From positions 496,001 through 560,000 of the forward strand of contig SAXG01000003.1 of NCBI GenBank assembly GCA_012932865.1: a stretch of DNA of 64,000 nt, given 5' to 3'. Numbering within the stretch: position 1 is the stretch's first letter; the number at the start of each line of letters is the position of its first letter. This DNA comes from Amylostereum areolatum. Taxonomy: Eukaryota > Basidiomycota > Agaricomycetes > Russulales > Stereaceae. Shown here in pieces: positions 24,598-38,080 of the stretch. The translations under genes and the position numbers were made by a program. The notes under the pieces were generated by a model. That model was not told where the DNA came from, ran no database searches, and worked only from the letters and a program-made list of their open reading frames with translations.

Positions 24598-25630
24598 ATG
24601 TCTGATTCAGTACACGTACTCTCCCAACATCCACTGGTCGGCGCACTTCTGTCCAAGCTTCGTCTGACGTCAACCTCTGCAAAGGAGTTTCGTGCGGTTC
24701 GTTTCTACCACTGTCGCCGGCTATCGAAGGGTGCATTGACACGCCCGCTAGGGTATACACGACATTAGCTTAATGCTTGGATACGAAGCAAGCCGTGGGC
24801 TTGAACAAGCTACCTTTGAAGGCGTACGTCGAGACTCGCCGTTCTGCCGGAGACATACCCGTTGACCTCGTGTCCCAGACATCGCCTGTTAGCACGTTCA
24901 CCGGGACTGTCGTGAAACCTCGTGTAGGTTTCACACCGATTCTACGCGCAGGACTCGGGATGGTCGACGCCCTCCTCACACTATTCCCGTATGTTTGTCA
25001 ATACACGCCCTTTAATCACTTACTCTAACCTGCACGATTGAACAGCGATGCGCCTGTATATCACCTGGGGTTGTACAGGGACAAACTCAGCCTTCAACCT
25101 GTGGAATGTTTGTCGTTGAACCCTTTGTTTCGCGATCCTTTGTTCATCGCCGTTGTCGCAGATTACTCAAAACTTCCCGCTTCTCCTCCGGTCGACGTAT
25201 GCTATCTGCTGGATCCGTTGATCGCAACAGGCGGGACATCTTGCGCGGCATTGCATATGATTCAAGACTGGGGTATTCCTAGTATGTATATCTATCCCTT
25301 GACCCGAGTCTCGATTCACGTGTTGGTCCATTAGTGTCCCAGGTCAAGATCATTTGTGTGTTGGCCTCACAGGATGGATTGAAGAACGTCCTGAAGCAGT
25401 TCCCTGGCATCGAGGTGCGTAGATCAGCTCAGTCGATCGGAAGTTTGATTGCAGGCTGACGACTCGTTAGATCTGGGTGGCCGGTGTAGACGACGAATTG
25501 ACTAAGGAGGGCTTAATTCTTCCCGGATTAGGAGATACGGTGAGTCGTGACCTTTCTAGAGACTGAAAAAAAGTTGATCTGGAGTTTCTATGAGGGCGAT
25601 CGTCTCAACAACACGGCCAGAGACGTATAA
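24598..25630 (+). CDS. FUR1: Uracil phosphoribosyltransferase
   Basis: Eight exons: 24598-24696, 24752-24823, 24879-24988, 25046-25107, 25162-25281, 25335-25414, 25471-25539 and 25595-25630, 215 residues, the usual length. Signatures: ISLMLGYEASRGLEQ, VGFTPILRAGLGMVDALL and the PRPP-binding loop YLLDPLIATGGTSCAA, then the uracil-binding end LILPGLGDTGDRL. It converts uracil plus PRPP to UMP in pyrimidine salvage and is the step that activates 5-fluorouracil-type analogues. An apparent frame break near 24824 is fully explained by a 55-nt intron. Tandem with RRP8, 259 bp apart. Confidence 0.95.
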
Positions 25631-25980
25631 AGTATGAATCGGGCTTCGTGGTGTACGATTAGTAGGCTACGCCGGCGCCGTAATGCAATGCTTTGATTGT
25701 GTTTTGGGATCCTGTGGATTTGAATAACTTGGATGTCTGCCTAGAGAATCCATGAATTCTATGCAGGAGTAGAGACAATTCTATACCTTAGAACAGGCGA
25801 CGGACGCGTCGAGTCAGAGATCAGCGACGCGTGCCAGACTGCAACGCGCTCACGTGGATATTATGACGCCATTTAGGGTAATTCTGTCGTATTCAAGACG
25901 CTTTTCTCACCTTTTTCTCCGTCTGTTGTCTGGCGTCCGCTGGAGAACATGTCACAAATCCTCTCTTCCTTCTCGCAGCC
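25631..25980. other. Intergenic: FUR1 3' / MET10 promoter region
   Basis: About 350 bp without a gene. The 70 bp before the MET10 ATG are pyrimidine-rich, as in many fungal promoters. No specific site could be assigned. Confidence 0.5.
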
Positions 25981-28900
25981 ATGTCGGCTTCCCCCAAGCT
26001 CATCGAACAGAGCTCATTTATGGCCGCTTCTAACATCATAGAGCTAATTTCTTCCCAGTCGACTTCGACTTCTACACTTTTCGTGTACGACCTTGCAGAA
26101 CAAGTCGGCTTCGGTTCTCTCAGCAAGGTGTACGCACGCGACCAAGACAACACGGTCCCCGTCATCAGTCTTCAGACTAGAGCCGGCGCAGGACTTAGCC
26201 TGGTTGGCAGGCTCTCTCAGAGCACCAGTCAAGACGGGGCAAAAGGATCTGTTCTCACCGCCTACACTACGCCGATCGGGCTTGCTGGCATGATTCCTTC
26301 GCTCATCCATCTCCCCACCCCGACCGTCGATAGCCGAGTTATCCTCCAAGTTCCCACCGTCACCGCCATAGGCGACAAGTTTTCCCTTTCCCCGACGCTT
26401 GCGCCTCTTAACCCCGCTCTATCCCTTCTCCCCGATACATTTACGGTCTTGCTCTCGGCTACGCCCCAAGAGTCAGTCGACCTTGCCGCTGCAGCATACC
26501 AGATATCCAGTCATGTTATCCACCTTTTCGACCATTCGAGCACATCGCGAGAGGTTGGTCCTCTGAACGTTCCACCGTTCCCAGCGAAACCCCTTCAGGA
26601 AGCCGGTGTACAGGGAACATTACGGGAGATAGGATATGATTTCTTCGATTACATTGGGGACAAACGGGCGTCTACCGTTGTCGTCTGCCTGAATGGACCG
26701 ATGGCTCTGGCCGCAAAGTCGTTCGCTTTCAGCACGCCAGGTTTTGGAGTTTTGGTTGTTCGCGTATTGCGGCCTTGGGACGAGGCTGCATTCAGGAACG
26801 CTATTCCTCTCACCGTACAGCGTGTTCACGTTATAGAAGACGTTCCAACGGGTTCGGCTCAAGGTATCCTCTATGCGGACGTCTTCGGCGCTCTATTTGA
26901 GCCCGCTGGAGCTGGGCCGTCGATATACTCACAACCCTTGTCCCCGGAGCGCTCCTACGAGTATCTCAACGAACCTCACGCCTTCTCCGATCTACTCTCT
27001 TCCCTCCTCCCCGCTGGGCAGGCCGTCGTATGGCCGCTGGAACACTTACCGGCGAGTAAGCTTGTCTTCTTTAGCACCCCAGGGACCCCGATGTCCACGG
27101 TACCCGAGAAAGTCGAGAAAACGTTCGCTTCCAGTACTCGGATTTCCTCGCGTATTCTGACCGAATACGATGTTTTCTTAAAGCCTGGAGGAGTCACGTT
27201 GGACCGCGTTTTGCTGTCTCCCAAGGACTCTATTTTTCCGTTTACTCCCCTTCCTTTCAGCATCCCTCTTTCCCCACGCAGCGATGGAACCACGAACTTT
27301 TTGGCCATTCTTGACCAAGCCTTGCTCAAATCGCATTCGGTCCTTCATCACGCCAAACCCAGGTCGATCGTCCTCGTGGTTACATCCTGGTCGGCGTCGG
27401 AACTTGTGTCCAACCTTCCCAGCGAAGCCGTCGCTGTCGCCAAGGAACGCCATCTCCGTATTTGCATCATCGACGCGAAGACGGTTGCGTCGAAGCTCGA
27501 TGCGGGGAATGAACAAAAGAATCTACAGTCCATCGTGGCCCACCTTGCGTTTTTGCGCCTGTACTTCGGTGCGCGTGGGACCGAAGCCGCAGTGCTCAAG
27601 GTGGCGCAAGACGTATACGGTCCTTCCGTGGCAGGACACGATGTCGAGAAGGTCAACGCTCATACATGGACTGCTTTGGCTGAGATCGACCTTTCAGAGG
27701 TTGTCGTTGAGGACAATAATGGTTCAACTTTGAGAGATTTTGGCTTCAATGCCATTGCCATCTCTTCCGAGGATGGTGAGCCAATTGTCAATGGTGCCAA
27801 GTTGGGTTCGTGGCACGACGCGGCGAAACATCTACTCTTCCCCACCGCCTTTACGCCCCCTGTTGACCCCTCTGTCGCCGATGAGGAATATCCTCAGATC
27901 CCTTCGCTTCGACCCGAACTCCCCGACCGGACCTTCCTCGTTACGTGCTCTGTTAACCGCAGGCTGACGCCCCTGGAGTACGATCGTAATGTCTTCCACC
28001 TCGAATTCGATACGTCGGGGACCGGTCTCAAGTACGCCATTGGAGAAGCCCTCGGAGTGCATGGATGGAACGATGAACAGGAGGTGGCAGACTTCTGCCA
28101 GTGGTATGGCGTCGACCCTTCTCGTCTTATTACAATACCCGTCCCGGGCGACGAAGGGAAGGTCCATACGCGTACCGTGCAACAGGCTTTGCAGCAGCAG
28201 ATCGACCTTTTCGGCAAGCCACCGAAGTCATTCTACTCAGATCTGGCCTCTTTCGCCACCAGCAGCACAGGCAAACATTCCCTGCAGTTCATTGGCTCGG
28301 CGGAAGGATCCTCGACATTCAAGAAGCTCTCAGAGAAAGACACCGTAACATTTGCAGACATCCTCAGGCGCTATACCAGTGCTCGACCTGGCATCGAGGT
28401 GCTGTGTGAAATGATTGGTGATACCAAGCCTCGCCACTATAGCATCGCTAGTGCTCAAAGTGTCGTTGGTGACCGAGTTGACCTCCTCGTCGTTACTGTG
28501 GAGTGGGTTGAGCCTAGCGGTAAGCTGTCATCGCTATCCAGGCCACAAAAACCGAAACTGACGTCTTGTCAGGCTCGCCTCGCTATGGGCAATGCACGCG
28601 CTACCTAGCTGGGCTGAAGGTGGGCCAGAAGGTCACCGTCTCGATCAAGCCGAGCGTTATGAAGGTAACGAGACTGTTGCGAGTCGCCTATGTAAATACT
28701 CAACCGCCGATCTAGCTCCCTGAAAACGATATGCAACCGCTCATCATGGCTGGCCTCGGCACTGGTGCCGCCCCTTTCCGCGCGTTCCTTCAGCACCGCG
28801 CCATGCTCGCCGAGAAGAACCTCCCCGTCGGTCCCGCATACTACTACTTCGGATCCCGCCACCAGTCTCAAGAGTATCTTTACGGAGAAGAGGCGAGCAC

Positions 28901-29426
28901 CTTTTTCCTACTGCGTCCATGTTACACGTATGATGTGAACTATACCACATTTCTCGAGCACTTTGCTATGCGGAGATCTGTATACAAAAACTAAGAACAG
29001 CCAGCTGAACCCTCTTTTCCTCGTCATCCATCGTCTATCTCCGCACAACGCTGACGTACCTCCTTATTCAGATCGAGGCCTTCATCGAAAGCGGCGTTAT
29101 ATCTCGGGCTGGGCTTGCCTTCTCTCGCGATGGCCCGAAGAAGGTATATATTCAGCAGAAGATGCTCGAGGATGCGGAGACGCTCGCGCGTATGCTGCGG
29201 CAGGAGGATGGCGTGTTCTATCTCTGCGGACCGACATGGCCTGTCCCGGATGTGTTCGAGGCGCTGCGTAGTGCACTGGTCAAACATCACAACCTCGATG
29301 CGCAGGCTGCGGCGGACTTCCTTGAAGGTCTGAAGGAGGAAGAACGTTACGTCCTCGAGGTGTGTGCTTACAATCATTCCACGGAGTTGGGCTATTTTGC
29401 TAACGCCGTTGTACAAGGTGTACTAA
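25981..29426 (+). CDS. MET10: Sulfite reductase [NADPH] flavoprotein (alpha) subunit
   Basis: Exons 25981-28519, 28573-28664, 28716-28892, 29072-29359 and 29418-29426, 1,034 residues, in the normal range. The N-terminal 600 residues form the pyruvate:ferredoxin-oxidoreductase-like region of fungal Met10. The C-terminal part is a ferredoxin-reductase-type FAD/NADPH module with PRHYSIAS (FAD), IMAGLGTGAAPFRAFLQHRA (NADPH), YYYFGSRHQSQEYLYGEE and FYLCGPTWPVPDVF. It passes NADPH electrons to the Met5 subunit for sulfite reduction in sulfur assimilation. Intron 3 (28893-29071, 179 nt) appears to use a GC donor. The last exon is 9 nt and codes only VY plus stop; without it the frame would run 34 unrelated codons. 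Confidence 0.93.
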
Positions 29427-29661
29427 GCGATACTTCCATACGACTGCAGTTCTAATCGTTTATTATGACGATTTACCTGTATTAGAAGAGTTATGGTACA
29501 GGTCCCTCGTACAAGAATACGTCGTCCAGATCGAGAGTTCGGAGAGTATGCATCACAGTTGTCCGTGCAAAGTCAAGGTTGAAAAACGTCACGAGGTCCC
29601 AACGGATATAAAAGAATGCCCAGGATTACAACAAATATAGGTAGGGCAAGACAAAAGACGC

Positions 29662-31965
<2,304 letters not shown>

Positions 31966-32191
31966 TGGTTCGTAGAAATTCAGACGGTCATGAAGGTGGC
32001 GAAGAAAGGACGGGATGGCGTTTATATATAAAACGAGGAAAGCGCGTGGGCGGCTGTCGAGATTCCAATTCCACTCTGTTTCGGGCACCAGTCGCCTTCT
32101 TATGACGTAATGGCCTGCAAGCGGTCCGATCATTGTACATTTTGCTAGGCTCTTCCAAGTTCCTCCGCCCTCCGACCGCCTTGAGCCTACA

Positions 32192-33562
32192 ATGTCAAGC
32201 CCTATCAACACGTGTGTGCTCGGCGTCGGCCTTGCTGGTTTGGCCTTCCACGTTCCTTTCGTCCTCGCATTGCCCGATCTCTTCATCCTCCACTCTGTCC
32301 TCGAGCGCAATCCCACTTCTCCACACGGAAAGGTTCACGACCGCTTCGGCGTCTCCCCGCGCATACACACCTCCATCGACCAAGTATGCGATGACCCGGA
32401 GATCGAGCTCGTCATCGTAGGTACCCCCAACGAAACCCACTACGCTTACACCAAGGCCGCGTTGCTTGCCGGGAAACATGGTGAACGCCAAACGTTATCC
32501 CTTCCGATTTCGCGTTAACAGCGGCATGCATTCACTCTTCATCTAGTTCTCGTCGACAAACCCATCGCACCGACGGCGGAAGAAGCGAAGGAATTGAGAG
32601 AAATTGCACGATCCAAGAACCTGGTGCTCTACCCTTATCAAAACCGCCGCTGGGACTCCGACTTTCTTGCTCTTCGCCGTTTGCTCGCTCTGCCTCCCTC
32701 AGACCCACGATCCCTCGGCGATCTTCACGAATTTGAATCTCAGTGCGTGCAGATGGTCGTCCCTTGCAGGTATACCTAAACCACTCACCGCAAGCTTGAT
32801 AGTTTTGATCGCTACCGGGCTGAATTGAAGGGGACCTGGAAGGATGAGCCTAAACCTGCCGCAGGACAGCTCTTTGACCTAGGATCACACCTCATCGATC
32901 AGGCGCTGGCTCTCTTCGGTCGGCCCAAATCGGTTACTGCATTCACAGAGAACATTCGCGGGGTCGGCAGTCCCGACGTTGATGACAGCGTTCGTATCCA
33001 GTTCATCTTGACTGCCGCGCTTTTGCCCCTGACCGACTTATACAGTTCACCGTATTCCTTCGTTACCCTGCGGGCGCGGTATCTCGCCATCCGTTCACGG
33101 CCATTCTTCGTGGACATATTCCTCTCTGTGCGAGCAAGTCAACCTGCGATTCAGCGTACGGGGAACCAAGGGCACATACATCAAGTATGGAGTCGATGTC
33201 CAGGAGGACCAACTCAGAGCAATGCCTGGCGTGGACAGCATCTACAAGGGGGATTACGGGGTCGAGCCCGAAACCCTTTGGGGGACCATAGACAACCTCC
33301 AGGAGGATGGCTCCGTCAAAACCACTGCGTGAGTGCACGTTCTTCCCTGGTGCTTCCTTCAAGGTTATATCCTTGCTGCCTAGATGGCCCTCGATCGAAG
33401 CCGGCGTATATGCAAACCTCTTTCCGCAATCTTGCTGCCGTGATCAGGGATGGCGCAGAACAGGCCATCAAGTGGGAGGAATCGACGACTGTCGTCGAAA
33501 TCATTCAACTGGCCCACCAAAGCTCCAAGGAAGGCCGGACGATTGACTTGCCCGCTTTGTAG
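32192..33562 (+). CDS. Gfo/Idh/MocA-family oxidoreductase (second, distinct type)
   Basis: Exons 32192-32480, 32547-32742, 32803-32989, 33046-33328 and 33384-33562, about 376 residues. Rossmann motif VLGVGLAGLAFHVPF at the N-terminus, the VIVGTPNETHY segment, the EKP-equivalent VLVDKPIAPT, and the substrate-domain signatures NRRWDSDFLALRRL, GQLFDLGSHLIDQALALFG and GTKGTYIKYGVDVQEDQL. It belongs to the yeast YMR315W/E. coli YcjS-type branch and differs from the oxidoreductase at 701-2209. Three extra C residues (about 33121, 33143 and 33424), each in a CC pair, break the frame; removing them restores the family sequence. Substrate unknown. Confidence 0.85.
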
Positions 33563-33826
33563 TAGGCCCGCCGCCGGACAATGGTGGGCGAGCAGTGAGA
33601 GAAAGGAAGTACAAAGGCGGTTCGAGTGGTAGCCTCGTGTATCTGTACATAAACGTAGCCATGTTGATTGTTACAATGAAATGCGATCGGCAGAGAAGAA
33701 AGAGAAGCGTCGGCGAGGCACTGGACGATATGACGCAGCGTCGTATCACGTGGCCGTCGCGGCCAGGCCATGATCTCAACACGCCGAGCGCCACGTACAT
33801 CGCTCTCTTGCCTTTCCCCACCACGC

Positions 33827-35773
33827 ATGTCTCTCCTTCAGCTCCGGGTCGAGCTTCCAACGTATTCGCATTCCTTCTCTATTCAACGTTCCCACCTCTG
33901 GCTCTATACGCGATGTGAAAGCCGAGATATTCAAGACGTGCCACGGCGCGCCACGTGTGGAGGGACAGCGCGTTATCTGGCGGGGTCGTCTTTTGCGCGA
34001 TGAGCAGCTGGTTCAGGACTATCTGGAAGGTGCGTTTGGCTGTTAGCAGGTCGTGCGATGAGAGGGACTGATACGTGCCGGTCCATAGTCTCCTGCCGAC
34101 TCGACGATCATTCATCTATCCGTGTTACCCACGGCCTGGACGTCTTCTCCTCCCAACGCTCCCGCTCCGCCCACCGAACCTGCAACCGTGGAATCCACCA
34201 CTTCTGCCTTGTCGCCTGCTGCCGCACCTGTCTCGAACCCTTGGGCATCAGGGTATTTTCCCGCAGGACAGCCGCCACCGCCTTTCCTTCGCAACAGATT
34301 CCAGCCTTCCCCACCTCACCCTGCGCATCCTAGTCCTCAACTTAGCCCTCCACCTCCACCCGAGCCTTTTGCAACTCCGGCCCCACAACTGATACCACAC
34401 CATAACATGCCCTTTGGCTACGGCCCGCCCGCTCCTACACTGACCTTCGCCCCGATGTATGCGCCCGCTCCCCAACTCGTCTCTCTCGGTTACATCACGT
34501 TCAAGCATCAGAACGCACTGTTGGCTCTCACGCAAGGACGCACACACCCCACGTCATCGCCACAAAATCTCGAGGCGGCTCGACAGCACGCCGTCGCCGT
34601 GCTTGCGCAACTCGGATGGGCATGGCCGACTGTGCTGGATGAGGAATACCCCACGCCTTCGAATGAAGGGCTTGGTGCGAAATTCATACGGACCAAGATC
34701 GAGTGAGTTTTGACGATGCATGCCGTGGACTGTTGCTCATGATTTGCACAGAGGACAGGATTATTTCCAGCATGTTCCTTCATCGGGCCCTCCTACACCT
34801 TATCAGCTCCATGCCCTCGACGTTCTCTCTCATAGCTTCCCGATTCCTCTTCATTCCGAATCCCACCCCAGCTGTTCCGATGGCCTTGCCTGCACCCCTG
34901 CCTGGCAACGTGAACCACGTAAACGACCGGCTACGCGCGCTCGGCCTCCCCCCGATGCGAAACCCAAACGAGAACGCCGTCATCGCAGAACTGCGCGCGT
35001 TTCCGATCGGCGCATTGTTCGGGCCTTTGCTCATGCTCACCTTTCGCACGCTGTTCTTGCTTTACCTGTTTTCGCCGTTCGACAAGCCCGTGTTTGGGCT
35101 GCTCGTGAGCGCGTGGTTCCTTTACGAGACGTGGACCACGATCCGGAATGCGCTCATACGGGCAGGACCTCTGCGTGACAGAGGTCGGGCACCTCAAGTA
35201 CAAGGCGGAGGTCCGCCGGGGCAGGCGCCACTTCCCGGGCAAGTTCCTCTTCAGGCTCCAGGACAAGGGCAAGCTGTAGCGGGTGGACCCGCGGGACGAG
35301 GAGCGCCACCGCCCCCGCCGCCCCCACCACTGAATCCGCACCCACGCGTCGATCACGTCTCTGTTGCGGCGGACGTCCTTTCACGGATGAACCTGCAGGA
35401 GGAGAACGCAGCGCTGGATGCACAGGGAGTGGGTACGCCGCCCTCCCTCGGACACAAGATATGGTCTTTCGTCTCACTGTTGGTGCTCACGGCCTATCCT
35501 GGGTTGTGGGAGCGGCGAAGAAGACATCTCCGGCAGCGTGAGGGGCGGATACGGACAGAGTTTCGGGCATTGGAGCAGCTGGACGAGCCGCTGCCGGGGC
35601 CTGAAGAGACGGAGGACACAGATAGGTATACCGCACAGCAAGACGCGGTGACGCGGGCGAACGAAGCACGGGCGAGGGCGCGGGCAGAGATCGGGGCAGC
35701 GCACGAGCGACGTGCGGGGTGGGTGAAGGCGTACGTCGAGCGAGTGAGAGAGACGGAGTGGGCGGAGGATTAA
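33827..35773 (+). CDS. Ubiquitin-like-domain membrane protein (Herp/Usa1-like candidate)
   Basis: The N-terminus reads as a ubiquitin-like fold (MSLLQLRVELPTYSHSF, then VPTSGSIRDVKAEIFKTC, GAPRVEGQRVIWRGRLLRDE and STIIHLSVLPTAW). A long Pro/Ala-rich linker follows. Two adjacent membrane segments occur near residue 350: FPIGALFGPLLMLTFRTLFLLYLF and VFGLLVSAWFLYETW. The tail is Gly/Pro-rich and then charged and helical (RRHLRQREGRIRTEFRAL). Ubl plus membrane hairpin is the layout of the ER-degradation scaffolds Herp and Usa1, so a role in ERAD is plausible but unproven. One intron starts at 34030 and another at 34704. Several extra bases (about 33886, 34100 and 34850) break the frame. Confidence 0.65.
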
Positions 35774-36043
35774 TGATGATCTTGGTTTCTCGCTTTGTTT
35801 TCACCCGTTCAGGAGGATCAGGAGGCGTGTACGATGTCGAATATGGAATACACAGAATGGATAATTATTTTGGAAGGGGAGACAAGGAGAGAATTCCCAC
35901 GGGGTGGAAGGTGGCATTGTTCTCGTTTCTGTCGACGAAGACTGATATAAGATCTTGGCCGGCATCAATTCCCCCACTTTCTCTCTCCCTCTCTCCCCCA
36001 CCACCTCCTCACTTCTCAATCATCCCTCAGGGCCAAAAAAACC

Positions 36044-37570
36044 ATGTCTACCACGTTCGACGCGCTCGTCGCCGAACTCACAAGAGACGCTCAACGCGTA
36101 CAACCCAAGGACGCGCTCCAGTTTTGCGCGTCCTGGTTTCAATCTCGCCTCGAGGAACAGCGCGCGCGTATCCGCGATGCGCTCGCTCACCGCCCCTCCC
36201 TCGTTCCCCACCTGCCCGTAGACCACATCCGAGACGTCCAACCCTCTCTCGGCCTGGGCCCCGTCTCCCCCTTCACCGACCCGTTCGACGGACGACGGGC
36301 GTCGGCCCCTCAAGCCCAGAGCCCGTTCGGCACCTTGAACGTCTCCGGGAACGCCCTGTTCTCGAGCGATGGCATGCCGGATCCGACGAACACCACCGCA
36401 CCGCCGCCCACGTTCCGCTTCGATGGGGAGCCCGTGCCGCTTGATACGTACATGAGCTACGACCACATCACGCCCTCCCAATCCCCCTCGCCCGGCGACT
36501 ACCTCCACCCGCCCGGGTTCGACGTGCTGCAGCGCCGAACGTCGGTCAGCGCCGAGCCGATCTCGGTCGACAGCGAGAGCGGGGAGCCGCTGCCCGTGTT
36601 CCCGAAATCGGACGATCAGCTCCGGCGCATCAAGGCGTCGACGAAGGACAACTTTCTGTTTCGGGGGCTGGACGAGGAGCAGGAGACGGGCGTGCTGAAC
36701 GCGATGCGGGAGATGCACGTTCCCGAAGGCTCGGTCCTGATCCGGCAGGGGGACGTGGGCGATCTGTTCTACGTGGTCGAGTCCGGGCTGCTGCACTGTT
36801 TCATTCGGAGGGAGCCCCTGCCCGAGTGGTGGAGCACGGATCAGCCGACGGGACGGGTCGCGCCTGGACAGGTGCTGCAGGCGCGGGACCTGGCGGAGCT
36901 GGGCACGTTGGTGCAGGAGTGCCCGGCGGGGCTGTCGGTGGGGGAGCTGGCGCTGATGTACGGACACCCGCGGGCGGCGTCGGTGGTGGCGATGGAGGGG
37001 TCGACGCTGTGGACGCTGGACCGGATGACGTTCCAGGACGATCATCCTGAAAGCGGCGCACCGACGGCGAACGATGTACGAGAACTTCCTGTCGAGCGTG
37101 CCGCTGCTGTCGTCGCTGTCGGCGACGGAGCGGAGCAAGGTGGCGGACGCGTTGGAGAGCAAGCAATTTCAGGACGGGGAGGCGGTGGTGCGGCAGGGGG
37201 AGATGGGCAACACGTTCTTCTTCGTGGAGGAGGGGGAGGCGACGGTGACGAAGATGCACGACGGGGACGATGGGCAGGTGCAAGAGGACGTGGTGGGGCA
37301 CTTGAGGCGGGGAGATTACTTTGGAGGTGGGTGACTTCGTTCTGGGTTGATTGAAACGGAGGGCTGAAAGGAAGGACGTGTTCGTTGACAGAGCTTTCGC
37401 TGCTGCGGCTGGCACCGCGTGCGGCGACGGTGAGCGCGGTGGTGCGGGAGGCGGGGTCGAGCTTGCCGCGATTGAAGGTGGCGGCGTTGGACGCGCTGGC
37501 GTTCACGCGACTGCTTGGACCGTTGCGGGAGATCATGGAGAGAAACGCGGGGACATATGGAAATTATTAG
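36044..37570 (+). CDS. BCY1: cAMP-dependent protein kinase regulatory subunit
   Basis: Two exons, 36044-37326 and 37392-37570, about 486 residues. In order: dimerisation/docking helix (QPKDALQFCASWFQSRLEEQ), a linker, the inhibitor site RRTSVSAEP whose Ser makes it a substrate-type (RII-like) inhibitor, and two cyclic-nucleotide-binding domains. Domain A has GDVGDLFYVVESG and LSVGELALMYGHPRAASVVA; domain B has GEMGNTFFFVEEGEA and the phosphate-binding region across the intron (YFGELSLLRLAPRAATV). It holds PKA catalytic subunits inactive until cAMP binds. One extra base at 37035, within the FRTIILKAAHRR motif between the domains, breaks the frame. Confidence 0.93.
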
Positions 37571-38080
37571 ATTGTTGTAAGCTAAGGGATATATGTAATG
37601 GGTAAAAGGGTGAATATTTCGAATATTCAAATATAAGTAAGACTGGTTGTCAGGGCGACGGAGTGAAGCGGGTCAAGTGGAGCGAGCTTTGGGTTCGTTG
37701 GCTTTCGCGGTGACCATCGAGTGGAGCAGCTTTGACAGCACAAAAACTCCCTCTTTCGCTTTCTTTTATCTCCTTTCTCTCTTCCCCCCATCCTCCTCCT
37801 CTCTCTCTCTCTCCCTCTCCCAGCTATCCCAAGGCGACCGACTTTGTTGACGGTCGTCTCCTCTTCATAAACCCACACACTCTTTACGATTCACCCCCCG
37901 TTCCCCAGAATGTACGCCTTCCAACCTAACCAGCCACCCGCTCCGCTGCTCGAGCGGGGTCTCCTCGGTGGTCGTCAGTTCTCTCCTCCTCCTCCTCCTT
38001 CTTGGCCACCGCTCACGCTTCGCCCTTTTCACAGTGCTCGGAACGTGAGTTTTCCTTTGTTCTCCATCACGCGACGACAC
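37571..38080. other. Intergenic, pyrimidine-rich
   Basis: A 500-bp region with a long CT-rich tract at about 37740-37830, including an uninterrupted (CT)n run near 37800, as is common in fungal promoters. An open frame at 37910-38050 (MYAFQPNQPPAPLLERGLL) could be an upstream exon of the next gene, since GTGAGT follows it at about 38045. Confidence 0.4.

Noticed and set aside
24752..24878. Apparent frameshift in FUR1 after LEQATFEG
   Set aside because: A perfect GTACGT donor at 24824 and a CCCAG acceptor at 24878 define a normal 55-nt intron that joins the frames.
36020..37162. Open frame of 380 codons antisense to the PKA regulatory subunit
   Set aside because: A GC-rich shadow frame; the sense strand carries clear cyclic-nucleotide-binding domains.
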